Source: Pseudomonas sp. RSB 5.4
Lineage (GTDB): Bacteria; Pseudomonadota; Gammaproteobacteria; Pseudomonadales; Pseudomonadaceae
Direction: 5' to 3'
DNA length: 64,000 nt
Assembly: GCF_037126175.1 (NCBI RefSeq)
Contig: NZ_CP146986.1
Location: forward strand, 4,535,001 to 4,599,000
Position numbers and translations under genes: made by a program. The notes under the pieces are model-generated. The model was not told the origin of the DNA and made no database searches. It worked only from the letters and a program-made list of their open reading frames with translations. This document shows positions 17,276 through 28,469 of this stretch, piece by piece. Position 1 is the first letter of the stretch. Each line of letters opens with the position of its first letter.

Positions 17276-18894
17276 GATGCAGCCCCCGCCTCGGCGATCA
17301 ACTGTGGGCTTGCACTCGGCGTCAGTTGAAAAAACTGCGCCAGACGCTGCTGTACCGGAGCAAAACTGCAGTACTCGCGCATGCGCTCATTGGCAGCATG
17401 AGCCATGGCCTGATAGGCCTGTGGATCGTTCTTGGCCATGGCGTAGCTGTCCTCGTAGGCCTTTTTCAACGAGCCCCAATCCGGGCGATGGCGCAGGGTG
17501 CGATAGAGGATCCGCACGTCATCCGGCCAGATGGTCGGCTCATGGCTCGACTTGACGATGAAACCGACACGCTCGTCGATGTAGTCGTGCATCGCCGTAT
17601 GGTCCGGCGCAATCACCGGACGCGCGCAGGACATGAACTCCATCAGTGGCAGGCACAGACCTTCGCAACGGGACGCGTTGACGTAGAAACTGGCCGCACC
17701 GTAAAGCCTGGCGAACTCTTCGTCCTCCAGATAGCCGTGCATGACCACCACCCGGCATGAGAACGGTGACAGCTGCGACAACAAGGTGATCAGGTGCACG
17801 TAATAGGTCGCCAGATCGTTCTGCGTCATCTTCAGCACCAGCGTGGCATCTTCGACGTCGCGCATGGCCCAGCAGAAAGCGGTGATCAGGTGATGCCAGT
17901 TCTTGCGCCCGTCTTCGGGGTTGAACACGCTCACATACACCACGCCGCTGACCTCGGTCTGCAGTGTGGCGCTGGTGTCCGGCAGGCAGGCCTGCGGATG
18001 CTCGGCCACCCTCGGTGCTTCGACACTGACCGTCGGCGGCAATGGTTCGGGGGCTGCCGTACGCAACCGGAAGAGCTGGCGGCGCAGAGCGATCGGCAGC
18101 AAATCGCGCACGGCTTCGCGGTACCACAGCAGCAGATTGTGCTTGAGCAGAAACAGCAGTGGTTGTTCGTTGGAGGCCGCTGTCGCTCGCCAACCTTCGC
18201 GCAAGTAATGCTTGGTGATGAACGCGCGCCGGCGCAGGGTCAGTTCCGGTGGTGGTGGGACAGGTTCGGACAGCGCAGCGACGTCGACCGGCTCGCAGGC
18301 CTCCACAGCCTGCTCGTTGGGCGTGGGTGCAATCAACCCGTCGGCAGACAAGCCGAGCGTGCGACTATCGATAATGCAGCCCTTGATCTGCAACACCGCG
18401 CCCGGGTTCACCGCAGCAGGCGGGAACTTGCGGCGCACCCCGGCGAAGCCTTCCCACAAAGGTGTCGGCAACACCAGCACTGGGAAATCTTCGCCCATGG
18501 TCCGGCGAATCGCCTGTGCCGTGTGACTGGACAAGGTGATCGCCCGACCGTGGCGCGCGAGGATCCGGCTCCAGTCATGGTGAGCGTCTTCTTCGCGAGA
18601 GGCGACCGGGATCGAGTCGTACTCCCACGCAATCACGCAGACCACCGGGCATTGCAGCTCGGTCGGGGTTTTATGCGGCGGAGCGAACGAAAGGAAGAGA
18701 CAATCCTGACCGGCCAGTTGCAACTGCCGGTACAGCGGGTCGACTTCCGCCGCCGACGCCACCACGTGCACTTGCCCAAGGCTTTCCAGCACAGGACGGT
18801 AAGCCTTGAGCACGAAGTAATAGCTGTATTCCGGACGTCCCAGACTCTGGCTGATGGAGCGGTCGTTGACGTCCGAGTAAAGAATGAAATTCAT
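17269..18894 (-). CDS. GT4-type glycosyltransferase-like protein with a central insert
   Basis: A 541-residue paralogue of the gene at 15971-17275 (LGRPEYSYYFVLKAYRPVLESLGQV near the N-terminus; VFNPEDGRKNWHHLITAF; SRCEGLCLPLMEFMSCARPVIAP). It is about 107 residues longer. The extra sequence, about residues 185-310, is rich in Pro, Glu, Arg and Leu and sits before the nucleotide-sugar-binding half. I chose the ATG at 18894 (MNFILYSDVNDRS) because it aligns with the paralogue start; the frame extends 8 codons further. It corresponds to PA5455. First gene of the five-gene operon, divergent from rmd. Confidence 0.82.
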   Translation of the reverse strand: MNFILYSDVNDRSISQSLGRPEYSYYFVLKAYRPVLESLGQVHVVASAAEVDPLYRQLQLAGQDCLFLSFAPPHKTPTELQCPVVCVIAWEYDSIPVASREEDAHHDWSRILARHGRAITLSSHTAQAIRRTMGEDFPVLVLPTPLWEGFAGVRRKFPPAAVNPGAVLQIKGCIIDSRTLGLSADGLIAPTPNEQAVEACEPVDVAALSEPVPPPPELTLRRRAFITKHYLREGWRATAASNEQPLLFLLKHNLLLWYREAVRDLLPIALRRQLFRLRTAAPEPLPPTVSVEAPRVAEHPQACLPDTSATLQTEVSGVVYVSVFNPEDGRKNWHHLITAFCWAMRDVEDATLVLKMTQNDLATYYVHLITLLSQLSPFSCRVVVMHGYLEDEEFARLYGAASFYVNASRCEGLCLPLMEFMSCARPVIAPDHTAMHDYIDERVGFIVKSSHEPTIWPDDVRILYRTLRHRPDWGSLKKAYEDSYAMAKNDPQAYQAMAHAANERMREYCSFAPVQQRLAQFFQLTPSASPQLIAEAGAASC

Positions 18895-19322
18895 GGCATC
18901 CCACGGTGAAACCACCATCCCGGCAGTTTCACGCTATGACGGCCAAGCGCTGGAGCGAGTCGGGATTACCGCTGCTCGTCCTTCGTCCTGGAGCTCGTCT
19001 TCGTTCTTGTTTTTAGTGGCTGGTTTCACCCTGTTGCGCAACAACCCCGGCGAACCTGGAGAGATAGCGACGAGGGCCATTCTAAACACATCCGTCGCGA
19101 GTCCGGGAACCGCCTGACGAGAATAAATCAGGCTACGCTGACGAGAACTGACCGGTCACGGTTTGCGCTGTTGAAATTGCCGAGCAATTGGCACAGATTG
19201 GTAACAAACAACTACAACAACGACTTCGCCTGGTGTCATGTCGGTCTTTTCATCCGGCCTGACAGACTTCTCCTTAAAGCCTGTGGGAAAGTGGCGAAAG
19301 TTAAAGACCAAGGGGTCGCTGT
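18895..19322. other. Divergent intergenic region between the two polysaccharide operons
   Basis: About 430 bases with no credible gene. It must contain the promoters of the accessory operon (minus) and the rmd operon (plus). I saw no JUMPstart/ops element (GGCGGTAG), no REP repeat and no clear -24/-12 promoter. An AAGGGG ribosome-binding site lies just before the rmd start. Confidence 0.7.
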
Positions 19323-21202
<1,880 letters not shown>

Positions 21203-21205
21203 GTC

Positions 21206-22648
21206 ATGCTGATCCCCGTGATTCTGTCCGGCGGTGCCGGTACTCGTTTGTGGCCGGTGTCCCGCGAGGGCCATCCCAAGCCGTTCATGACCCTGCCCGA
21301 CGGCCAGTCGCTGCTGGGCAAGACCTACCAGCGGGCGGCAGCATTGCTCGACGGCTGGGGCGACATCGTCACGGTGACCAACCGCGAGTACTACTTCCAG
21401 AGCAAGGATCACTATTGCGCCGCCCACGTGTCGCGCCATCGCGGGCACTTCCTGCTGGAGCCGACCGGGCGCAACACCGCCCCGGCGATTGCCGCCGCAG
21501 CTCTGTCGCTGCAGGCGCTGCACGGTGACGACGCGATCATGGTGGTGATGCCCGCCGACCATTTGATCGTTAATCAGCAAGCCCTCAAGAGCGCCGTCGA
21601 ACACGCGGTCAACCTGGCGAAGGACGGTTATCTGGTGACCTTCGGCGTGCTGCCGACTGCCCCGGAAACCGGCTTCGGCTACATCGAGACCGGCGCGCCG
21701 CTGGACGCCAGAGGTGCGGCGAAAGTGCAGCGTTTCGTGGAAAAACCCGACCTGCAGACCGCCACGCATTATCTGGAAAGCGGCAACTTCCTGTGGAACT
21801 CGGGCATGTTCTGTTTCACCACCGCGACCCTGATCCACGAACTGCAATTGCACGCGCCAGTGCTGCTGGAACAGACCCGCGCCTGCATGGAGGCCAGTGC
21901 CGCGGTGGAAACCGTCGGCTGCCTGCAACAGGAACTGTCACCGGCGTTGTTCGCCGAAATCACCGACATCTCCATCGACTACGCCTTAATGGAGCACTCG
22001 GAAAAAGTCGTGGTGGTGCCCGCCGGTTTCGACTGGAGCGACATCGGCTCCTGGGGCGCCGTGGCGGCGCTGGTGCCGGCCGATGCCGACAACAATCGCG
22101 CCAGCGGCGAAGCGGTGTTCATCGACAGCCACAACAACTTCGTGCAGAGCGAAGGCCGACTGGTGGCCGCCGTGGGTGTGGATAACCTGATCATCGTCGA
22201 CACCGCCGACGCGGTGCTGGTGGCCCACGCCGACCGTGCCCAGGATGTGCGACGCGTTGCCAAACAGCTCAAGGACAAATCCCACGAAGCCTACCGCCTG
22301 CATCGCACGGTCAGCCGTCCGTGGGGCACCTACACCGTGCTCGAGGAAGGCCCGCGCTTCAAGATCAAGCGCATCGTGGTCAAGCCCGGCGGCAAGCTGT
22401 CGCTGCAAATGCACCATCACCGCAACGAACACTGGGTCGTGGTCGAAGGCATGGCCAAGGTCACCAACAACGGCACGGGCACCCATCTGGTGGCCAAGAA
22501 CGAATCGACGTTCATCGCCGCCGGACACCGCCATCGCCTGGAAAACCCCGGCGTGATCGACCTGGTGATCATCGAAGTGCAAAGCGGCGAATACCTCGGT
22601 GAAGACGATATCGTGCGTTTCGAAGACCAATACGGCAGGACGGTTTGA
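21206..22648 (+). CDS. wbpW: Bifunctional mannose-1-phosphate guanylyltransferase / mannose-6-phosphate isomerase
   Basis: A 480-residue type II PMI-GMP enzyme making GDP-mannose. The N-terminal nucleotidyltransferase has GGAGTRLWPVSREGHPKPFM near residues 8-27 and FVEKPD. The C-terminal cupin (about 345-470) has RPWGTYTVLEEGPRFKIKRI and QMHHHRNEHWVVVEG, the metal-binding isomerase site. AlgA and other ManC paralogues have the same plan; the name wbpW is chosen from its place in the A-band operon. Its last 4 bases overlap wzm. Confidence 0.95.
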   Translation: MLIPVILSGGAGTRLWPVSREGHPKPFMTLPDGQSLLGKTYQRAAALLDGWGDIVTVTNREYYFQSKDHYCAAHVSRHRGHFLLEPTGRNTAPAIAAAALSLQALHGDDAIMVVMPADHLIVNQQALKSAVEHAVNLAKDGYLVTFGVLPTAPETGFGYIETGAPLDARGAAKVQRFVEKPDLQTATHYLESGNFLWNSGMFCFTTATLIHELQLHAPVLLEQTRACMEASAAVETVGCLQQELSPALFAEITDISIDYALMEHSEKVVVVPAGFDWSDIGSWGAVAALVPADADNNRASGEAVFIDSHNNFVQSEGRLVAAVGVDNLIIVDTADAVLVAHADRAQDVRRVAKQLKDKSHEAYRLHRTVSRPWGTYTVLEEGPRFKIKRIVVKPGGKLSLQMHHHRNEHWVVVEGMAKVTNNGTGTHLVAKNESTFIAAGHRHRLENPGVIDLVIIEVQSGEYLGEDDIVRFEDQYGRTV

Positions 22649-23445
22649 TGCTGCTTTCCCTGTACCGCTCGCTGCGCAGCTACCGCGGATTCATTCTCGG
22701 CAGCGTCAAGCGGGAGTTTCAGGCGCGTTATCGCAATTCGCTGTTCGGCGCGCTGTGGACCGTGCTCAACCCGTTGTCGATGATCGTCGTGTACACGGTG
22801 ATCTTTTCCCAGATCATGCGCGCGCGCCTGCCGGGGGTGGATGACGGCCTGGCTTACAGCGTGTACCTGTGCGCCGGCCTGCTGACCTGGGGACTGTTCG
22901 CGGAAATCACCTCGCGCAGCCAGAGCATGTTTCTGGAAAATGCCAATCTGCTGAAGAAAATCAGCTTCCCGCGCATCTGCCTGCCGGTGATTGCACTGCT
23001 CAACGCCGGGATCAACTTCGCGATCATCCTGGCGCTGTTCTTCGGCTTTCTACTGATCAGCGGGCGTCTGCCCGGCATGGCCTTGCTGGCGCTGATTCCG
23101 CTGTTGCTGGTGCAGGTGATCTTCGCCGCAGGGCTGGGGATGATCCTCGGCATTCTCAACGTATTCTTCCGCGATGTCGGGCAAATGTTCGGCATCTGCC
23201 TGCAGTTCTGGTTCTGGTTGACACCGATCGTTTACCCGCTGTCGATCCTGCCGCCGGGCATCCAGCACCTGATCAGCCTCAACCCGATGACGGCACTGAT
23301 GACCAGTTACCAGAACGTGTTCCTCTACAACCAGTGGCCTGACTGGCCGTCGCTGCTGCCGTTGCTGATCATCGGCCTGCTGTTCTGCGCCATGGCCCTG
23401 CGCCTGTTCCGGCAACGTGTCGGCGAAATGGTGGATGAACTCTGA
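22645..23445 (+). CDS. wzm: ABC-2 type polysaccharide export permease
   Basis: A 266-residue inner-membrane protein with about six membrane segments. N-terminal FQARYRNSLFGALWTVLNPL is the hallmark of Wzm/KpsM-type permeases. With Wzt it exports the undecaprenyl-linked D-rhamnan chain to the periplasm for ligation to lipid A-core. It shares one base with wzt (TGATG), indicating tight coupling. Confidence 0.95.
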   Translation: MMLLSLYRSLRSYRGFILGSVKREFQARYRNSLFGALWTVLNPLSMIVVYTVIFSQIMRARLPGVDDGLAYSVYLCAGLLTWGLFAEITSRSQSMFLENANLLKKISFPRICLPVIALLNAGINFAIILALFFGFLLISGRLPGMALLALIPLLLVQVIFAAGLGMILGILNVFFRDVGQMFGICLQFWFWLTPIVYPLSILPPGIQHLISLNPMTALMTSYQNVFLYNQWPDWPSLLPLLIIGLLFCAMALRLFRQRVGEMVDEL

Positions 23446-24710
23446 TGGGGCATATACACGTCAGTGGCCTGGGCAAGGCCTACAAACAATACCCCAATCG
23501 CTGGAGCCGGCTGTTCGAGTGGCTGGTGCCGTTTTCCGGCACCCGGCACCACTTGCACTGGGTCCTGCAGGACATCGATTTCGTGATTCAGCCCGGCGAA
23601 GCGGTCGGCATCGTCGGGGTCAACGGCGCGGGCAAAAGCACGCTGCTGAAGATGATCACCGGCACCACGCAACCCAGTTGCGGGCAGATTCAACTGCAAG
23701 GCCGCGTCGCCGCCCTGCTGGAGCTGGGCATGGGCTTCCACCCGGATTTCACTGGCCGCCAGAACGCGTTCATGGCCGGCCAGTTGCTGGGCATGCAGGT
23801 CGAAGAGATCGAAGCGCTGATGCCGCAAATCGAGAGCTTTGCCGAAATCGGCGAAGCCATCGATCACCCGGTGCGTACCTACTCCAGCGGCATGCAGATG
23901 CGCCTGGCCTTCAGCGTCGCCACCGCCCGGCGTCCGGACATCCTGATCGTCGATGAAGCGCTGTCGGTGGGTGACGCCTACTTCCAGCACAAAAGCTTCG
24001 AGCGCATTCGCAACTTCCGCAAGGCCGGTACCACGCTGCTGATAGTGTCCCACGACCGCTCGGCGATTCAGTCGATCTGCGATACCGCGATCCTGCTGGA
24101 AAACGGCCGCCTGGCCATGCGCGGCAAACCCGAAGAGGTCATGGACTACTACAACGCCATGCTTGCCCAGCGCGAAGGCCAGATCGTGCGCCAGGAAATG
24201 CTCGCCAACGGCCAGGTACAAACCATTTCCGGTACCGGTGAGGCGGGGATTGTCAGCGTACGCCTGCTCGACGCTCAAGGGCGCAGTCTGGAAGTGGCGG
24301 AAGTCGGCCAACCGGTGGTGCTGGAAGTGCAGACCGCAGTGCGCGAGGACATCGAACGGCTGGTGCTGGGCTTTCTGATCAAGGACCGCTTCGGCCAGGC
24401 AATCTACGGCATCAATACCCACCGTCAGGATCAGGCGATCAGCGACCTGAGCGCCGGTGAACAGGTGACCTTCCGCTTCGCCTTTGACATGCGCCTGGGC
24501 AAGGGCAGCTATTCGGTGGCGCTGAGCCTGTCGCGCCTGGACTCGCATCTGGATCGCAACTTCGAATGGCGCGATTACGGCCTGGTGTTCCACGTCATCA
24601 ACAATCGTCAGGAAGACTTCGTCGGCTGCTCGTGGCTACAGGCCCGAACCGAGATCAGCCGCTCCAGTGAAAACACCGAGCAACTGCCTGATAGGGAAAT
24701 CTCGCAATGA
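23445..24710 (+). CDS. wzt: Polysaccharide export ATPase with C-terminal carbohydrate-binding domain
   Basis: A 421-residue ABC ATPase. Walker A GVNGAGKSTLLKM, signature YSSGMQMRLAF and Walker B ILIVDEALSVGD are all in the first 190 residues. The C-terminal 170 residues form a separate beta-rich domain of the Wzt-C type (EVGQPVVLEVQTAVREDIERLVLGFLIKD). In other bacteria that domain recognises the modified non-reducing end of the glycan before export. Its presence fits the methyltransferases and acyltransferase encoded nearby, which could make that terminal mark. Confidence 0.95.
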   Translation: MGHIHVSGLGKAYKQYPNRWSRLFEWLVPFSGTRHHLHWVLQDIDFVIQPGEAVGIVGVNGAGKSTLLKMITGTTQPSCGQIQLQGRVAALLELGMGFHPDFTGRQNAFMAGQLLGMQVEEIEALMPQIESFAEIGEAIDHPVRTYSSGMQMRLAFSVATARRPDILIVDEALSVGDAYFQHKSFERIRNFRKAGTTLLIVSHDRSAIQSICDTAILLENGRLAMRGKPEEVMDYYNAMLAQREGQIVRQEMLANGQVQTISGTGEAGIVSVRLLDAQGRSLEVAEVGQPVVLEVQTAVREDIERLVLGFLIKDRFGQAIYGINTHRQDQAISDLSAGEQVTFRFAFDMRLGKGSYSVALSLSRLDSHLDRNFEWRDYGLVFHVINNRQEDFVGCSWLQARTEISRSSENTEQLPDREISQ

Positions 24711-26083
24711 CACGACTGTTGGTGGAGTGCACCTACGTTTTCGAACACCCGTCCGCCAACTCGGGCATTCAACGGGTGGTGCGCAACGTCATTCAACAGT
24801 TGCCCGAGGCCAACGGCGAGCGTGAATGCATCCCGGTGGTAATGCTCGACGGTGCCCTGTATCAGGTGAAAAGCCTGGCGCCGATCAAAACCCCGAAAAT
24901 CAATCTGACCAGCCTGCGGGTAAAGCTGGAACAGTGGGCCAACGGTTTCTGGCTGCGCCATCGCGCTCTGGAACGACGCTGGCCTTTCAGCCGGTCACAT
25001 TTCACCCGGCGAGTGTTGTACGTACTCTGCCGACTCACGGCGTTCGCCTGTTTCAGCCTGCCGATGCGCGTGCTCGGGCGCCTGCTCAAGGGCAAGCCCG
25101 TTCCCGAACGCTGCGTGCCGTTGCAACATCGGGCCGGCGACCAACTGGTGTTGCTCGACTCGTCCTGGCACGCCAACTTCTTCCCCTTGGCCGAACAACT
25201 CAAACGCGATGGCGTCGGTATCGTTTCGGTGATCTATGACCTGATCCCGCTGACCCACCCACAGTTTTGCGACGCGGGTCTGGTCAAGGTGTTCAACGAC
25301 TGGTTCGACTGGATCGCGCGCACGGCTGACGGCTATGTCGCGATCTCGACCACCATCCGCGATCAGGTGCGCCAGGAGATGTTGCGCCGGATTGGCACGC
25401 AACAGGTGCAGCAGCGCTGGTTCGATTATTTCCACCTCGGTTCCGAACTGGACCTGACCGACGCCGCAGCAGAGGTCGATCGCAACCTGTTGAACCTGTT
25501 CAAGACCCCGGAGCCGGTGTTCCTGATGGTCAGCACCATCGAGCCGCGCAAGAACCACGCCTACCTGCTCGATGCCTTCGAACAGGCTTGGGCTGCCGGC
25601 TCCGCGGCGCGCTTGTGCATTGCCGGGAAAATCGGCTGGAAGTGCGAAGCGCTGATCGAACGGATCCGCCAGCATCCACAACTGAACCGCCGGCTGTTCA
25701 TGTTCAACTCGCTGTCGGACAAAAGCCTTGAGCACGCCTACTCCCATGCCACGGCGCTGGTGTTCCCGTCGCATGTCGAAGGGTTTGGCCTGCCCTTGGT
25801 GGAAGCCATGCAACGCGGGCTGCCGGCGATGGCCAGCGACATCCCGGTGTTCCGCGAAATCGGCGGCGATTTCATGGCGTATTTCGATCTGCACGACCCG
25901 CAGAGCCTTACCGACCTGGTGCTCGGGATGGAGCGCTCGGGGGAGTTTCCCGCGCCCATGAGCCTCGACCACTGGCGCTGGCTGAACTGGCGCGAAGCAA
26001 GCGCGCAACTGGTGCAGCGCATCGAGCGCAACCTGAACCATCCACTGCCCACGCCCGAGGGCCAGCATGCGCATTGCTCTTAA
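24707..26083 (+). CDS. wbpX: A-band glycosyltransferase, WbpX-like
   Basis: A 458-residue GT4 glycosyltransferase. The N-terminal part begins LLVECTYVFEHPSANSGIQRVVRN. The C-terminal domain has VSTIEPRKNHAYLLDAFEQA and the donor-binding region SHVEGFGLPLVEAMQRGLPAMAS. It is assigned as WbpX from its place directly after wzt and its length. It should add D-rhamnose residues to the growing chain. The gene starts with a 4-base overlap with wzt and overlaps wbpY by 17 bases. Confidence 0.88.
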   Translation: MTRLLVECTYVFEHPSANSGIQRVVRNVIQQLPEANGERECIPVVMLDGALYQVKSLAPIKTPKINLTSLRVKLEQWANGFWLRHRALERRWPFSRSHFTRRVLYVLCRLTAFACFSLPMRVLGRLLKGKPVPERCVPLQHRAGDQLVLLDSSWHANFFPLAEQLKRDGVGIVSVIYDLIPLTHPQFCDAGLVKVFNDWFDWIARTADGYVAISTTIRDQVRQEMLRRIGTQQVQQRWFDYFHLGSELDLTDAAAEVDRNLLNLFKTPEPVFLMVSTIEPRKNHAYLLDAFEQAWAAGSAARLCIAGKIGWKCEALIERIRQHPQLNRRLFMFNSLSDKSLEHAYSHATALVFPSHVEGFGLPLVEAMQRGLPAMASDIPVFREIGGDFMAYFDLHDPQSLTDLVLGMERSGEFPAPMSLDHWRWLNWREASAQLVQRIERNLNHPLPTPEGQHAHCS

Positions 26084-27197
26084 CGCGCGGATTCTTCAGG
26101 CGCCACGCACCGGCATCGGCCATTACGTCGCCGAACTGGTTCGCGCCTTGCGCAGCACCACCGATGTCGAAGTGGCGTTGTTCCACGGCTGGGGCTGGAG
26201 TTCGGCGCTGCCGGAAGCGGCCATGCCCGGCTATTCGCGCCTGACGCCGCTGCTGCGGCAGATCCCCGGGGCCTATCAGGCGCGGCGCTGGCTGGAGCAG
26301 AAGCGTTTCGATCAAGGCCGGGAGCAAGGCATCGATCTGTATCACGAACCGAGCCTGTGGCCGCTGGCCTTCGACGGCCCGACCGTGATCACCCTGCACG
26401 ACCTGACCCATCTGCACTTTCCTGATTCCCAACCGGCGGCGCGCCTCAAGGAAATCGAACGGCGCCTGGCTGCTGGCGTGCAACAGGCGCAACGGATCGT
26501 GACCGACTCACAGGCGATCGCCGACGAGGCCCAAGCCTACTTCGGCCTGCCGGCCGAGCGTTTCGTGGTGGCGCCACTGGGTGTGGCCGAGCGCTTCCAC
26601 CCACGGGAACCACACGCCATCGAAGCAGTGCTCAAAGCGCATGCCGTTGCCGCGCGAGAATATTTTTTGTGTGTCGGCACCCTGGAACCGCGCAAGAACC
26701 TGAGCCTGGCCCTGCGTGCCCACGCCCTGCTACCGGAGGCCGTGCGCCAGCGTTTTCCGCTGCTGATCGTCGGCATGGCCGGTTGGCAACAGGCCCAGTT
26801 CAGCGACGAACTGCGCCAGGCCCTGGCCTCAGGGCACGTTTGCCTGCTCGGCTATCTGCCAGATGAACAGGTCGCGCAACTGCTGGCGGGCGCCCGGGCG
26901 CTGGTGTTTCCGTCGCTGTATGAAGGCTTCGGTCTGCCGGTACTGGAAGCCATGGCCAGTGGTACCCCGGTGATCCTCACCCGTTCTTCAGCCATGCCGG
27001 AAGTCGCCGGCCCGGCAGGCAACTACATTGAACCTGACGATGCACACGGCTTGCGCGATGCGCTGCACCGCATGATCGACGATCAAGCGCATTGGCAGGC
27101 CTGCCGAGAAGCCGGATTGCACCGGACGCGGCTTTTTTCCTGGGAACGTTGTGCACAGGCCACCGCCGGTGCCTACCGCCAGGCCATGGGAGGCTGA
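26067..27197 (+). CDS. wbpY: A-band glycosyltransferase, WbpY-like
   Basis: A 376-residue GT4 enzyme. Features: N-terminal LNARILQAPRTGIGHYVAELVRAL (acceptor domain), VGTLEPRKNLSLALRAHALL and SLYEGFGLPVLEAMASGTPVI (donor EX7E site) near residues 285-305. The order wbpX-wbpY-wbpZ is that of the P. aeruginosa A-band locus, where these rhamnosyltransferases build the D-Rha trisaccharide repeat. It ends directly before wbpZ (TGAATG). Confidence 0.88.
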   Translation: MRIALNARILQAPRTGIGHYVAELVRALRSTTDVEVALFHGWGWSSALPEAAMPGYSRLTPLLRQIPGAYQARRWLEQKRFDQGREQGIDLYHEPSLWPLAFDGPTVITLHDLTHLHFPDSQPAARLKEIERRLAAGVQQAQRIVTDSQAIADEAQAYFGLPAERFVVAPLGVAERFHPREPHAIEAVLKAHAVAAREYFLCVGTLEPRKNLSLALRAHALLPEAVRQRFPLLIVGMAGWQQAQFSDELRQALASGHVCLLGYLPDEQVAQLLAGARALVFPSLYEGFGLPVLEAMASGTPVILTRSSAMPEVAGPAGNYIEPDDAHGLRDALHRMIDDQAHWQACREAGLHRTRLFSWERCAQATAGAYRQAMGG

Positions 27198-28328
27198 ATG
27201 CGAGTTCTTCATTTCTTCAAGACGTACCTGCCAGATTCGGTCGGCGGCATCGAACAGGTGATCTTCCAGCTGTGCGAAAGCGGCGCGCATCATGGCATCG
27301 ACGGTCAGGTGCTAACCCTCAGCGCCGATCCGACCCCGCCCGTGGTGCAACTCGGTCAACATGAAGTGCATCGCGCCAGACTCGACATCCAGTTCGCCTC
27401 CACCGGTTTTTCCTGGAGCGTGTTCAAACAGTTTCGCGAGCTGGCCGCCGAAGCCGATGTGGTCAACTACCACTTCCCTTGGCCGTTCATGGACCTGGTG
27501 CACTTCGCCAGCGGCATGAACAAGCCGAGCGTGGTGACCTACCACTCGGACATCATCCGCCAGAAGCATCTGCTCAAACTTTACCGACCGCTGATGAACC
27601 GCTTCCTCGCCAGCGCCGACCGGATTGTCGCGGCCTCGCCGAACTACCTGCACACCAGCGACGTGTTGCAGCAGTTCCAGGACAAGACCCGGGTGATTCC
27701 GTACGGCTTGAACAAGGCCGGTTATCCACAGGCGGACAGCGAACGTATGAATCGCTGGCGCCAGCAGCTTGGGGATAAGTTTTTCCTGTTCGTCGGGGTC
27801 ATGCGTTATTACAAGGGGCTGCACATCCTGCTCGATGCCTTGAGGGACGTGGACTATCCGGTGGTAATCGTCGGCGCCGGGCCGCTGGAACTGGAGCTGC
27901 ACGCCCAGGCCGCTGCGCTGGGTTTGCGCAATATCCACTTCCTCGGACGCCTGGGCGATGAAGACAAGGTCGCCCTGCTGCAACTGAGCTACGCCATCGT
28001 GTTCCCGTCGCACCTGCGCTCCGAAGCGTTCGGCATTTCGCTGCTCGAAGGCGCGATGTACGGCAAACCGATGATCTCCAGCGAAATCGGTACCGGCACC
28101 AGCTACATCAATATCCACAATGAAACCGGCCTGGTGGTTCCCCCGAGCAATCCACTGGCGTTTCGCGAGGCGATGCGCACCTTGTGGGAAAACCCGGAGC
28201 GCGCGGCAGCCATGGGCATCAAGGCCGAGGCGCGTTACCGGCAGCTGTTCACCGCTGACGAGATGGGCCGCAAGTGGACCGAACTGTATCAGGAGCTGCT
28301 GGAAGAGAAAGACCTGTCCTACGCCTGA
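27198..28328 (+). CDS. wbpZ: A-band glycosyltransferase, WbpZ-like
   Basis: A 376-residue GT4 enzyme. Features: N-terminal LHFFKTYLPDSVGGIEQVIFQL, FVGVMRYYKGLHILLDAL and PSHLRSEAFGISLLEGAMYGKPMIS. It is the last gene of the operon, and a REP repeat follows. In P. aeruginosa WbpZ starts the rhamnan by adding the first D-Rha to the lipid-linked primer; the same role is inferred here from synteny. Confidence 0.88.
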   Translation: MRVLHFFKTYLPDSVGGIEQVIFQLCESGAHHGIDGQVLTLSADPTPPVVQLGQHEVHRARLDIQFASTGFSWSVFKQFRELAAEADVVNYHFPWPFMDLVHFASGMNKPSVVTYHSDIIRQKHLLKLYRPLMNRFLASADRIVAASPNYLHTSDVLQQFQDKTRVIPYGLNKAGYPQADSERMNRWRQQLGDKFFLFVGVMRYYKGLHILLDALRDVDYPVVIVGAGPLELELHAQAAALGLRNIHFLGRLGDEDKVALLQLSYAIVFPSHLRSEAFGISLLEGAMYGKPMISSEIGTGTSYINIHNETGLVVPPSNPLAFREAMRTLWENPERAAAMGIKAEARYRQLFTADEMGRKWTELYQELLEEKDLSYA

Positions 28329-28346
28329 CCCGTTGCTGAAACACAT

Positions 28347-28444
28347 CCCCTGTGGGAGCGGGCTTGCTCGCGAAGGCGGTCTTTCAGTAAACAATCATGT
28401 CGACTGACCTGACGCCTTCGCGAGCAAGCCCGCTCCCACAGGGG
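28347..28444. repeat. REP-type inverted repeat
   Basis: Two perfect 32-base arms (28347-28378 and 28413-28444) contain the Pseudomonas REP core GGGAGCGGGCTTGCTCGCGA. It lies between convergent wbpZ and the oxidoreductase gene, so it may end both transcripts. Confidence 0.9.
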
Positions 28445-28469
28445 GGTTGTCGTGATTTCAAATGAGCCG

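Noticed and set aside
19190..19206. TTGGCACAGATTGGTA as a sigma-54 promoter before rmd
   Set aside because: The -12 GC at the required spacing is missing.
18895..19322. JUMPstart/ops element expected before a polysaccharide operon
   Set aside because: I looked for GGCGGTAG and related sequence on both strands and did not find it.
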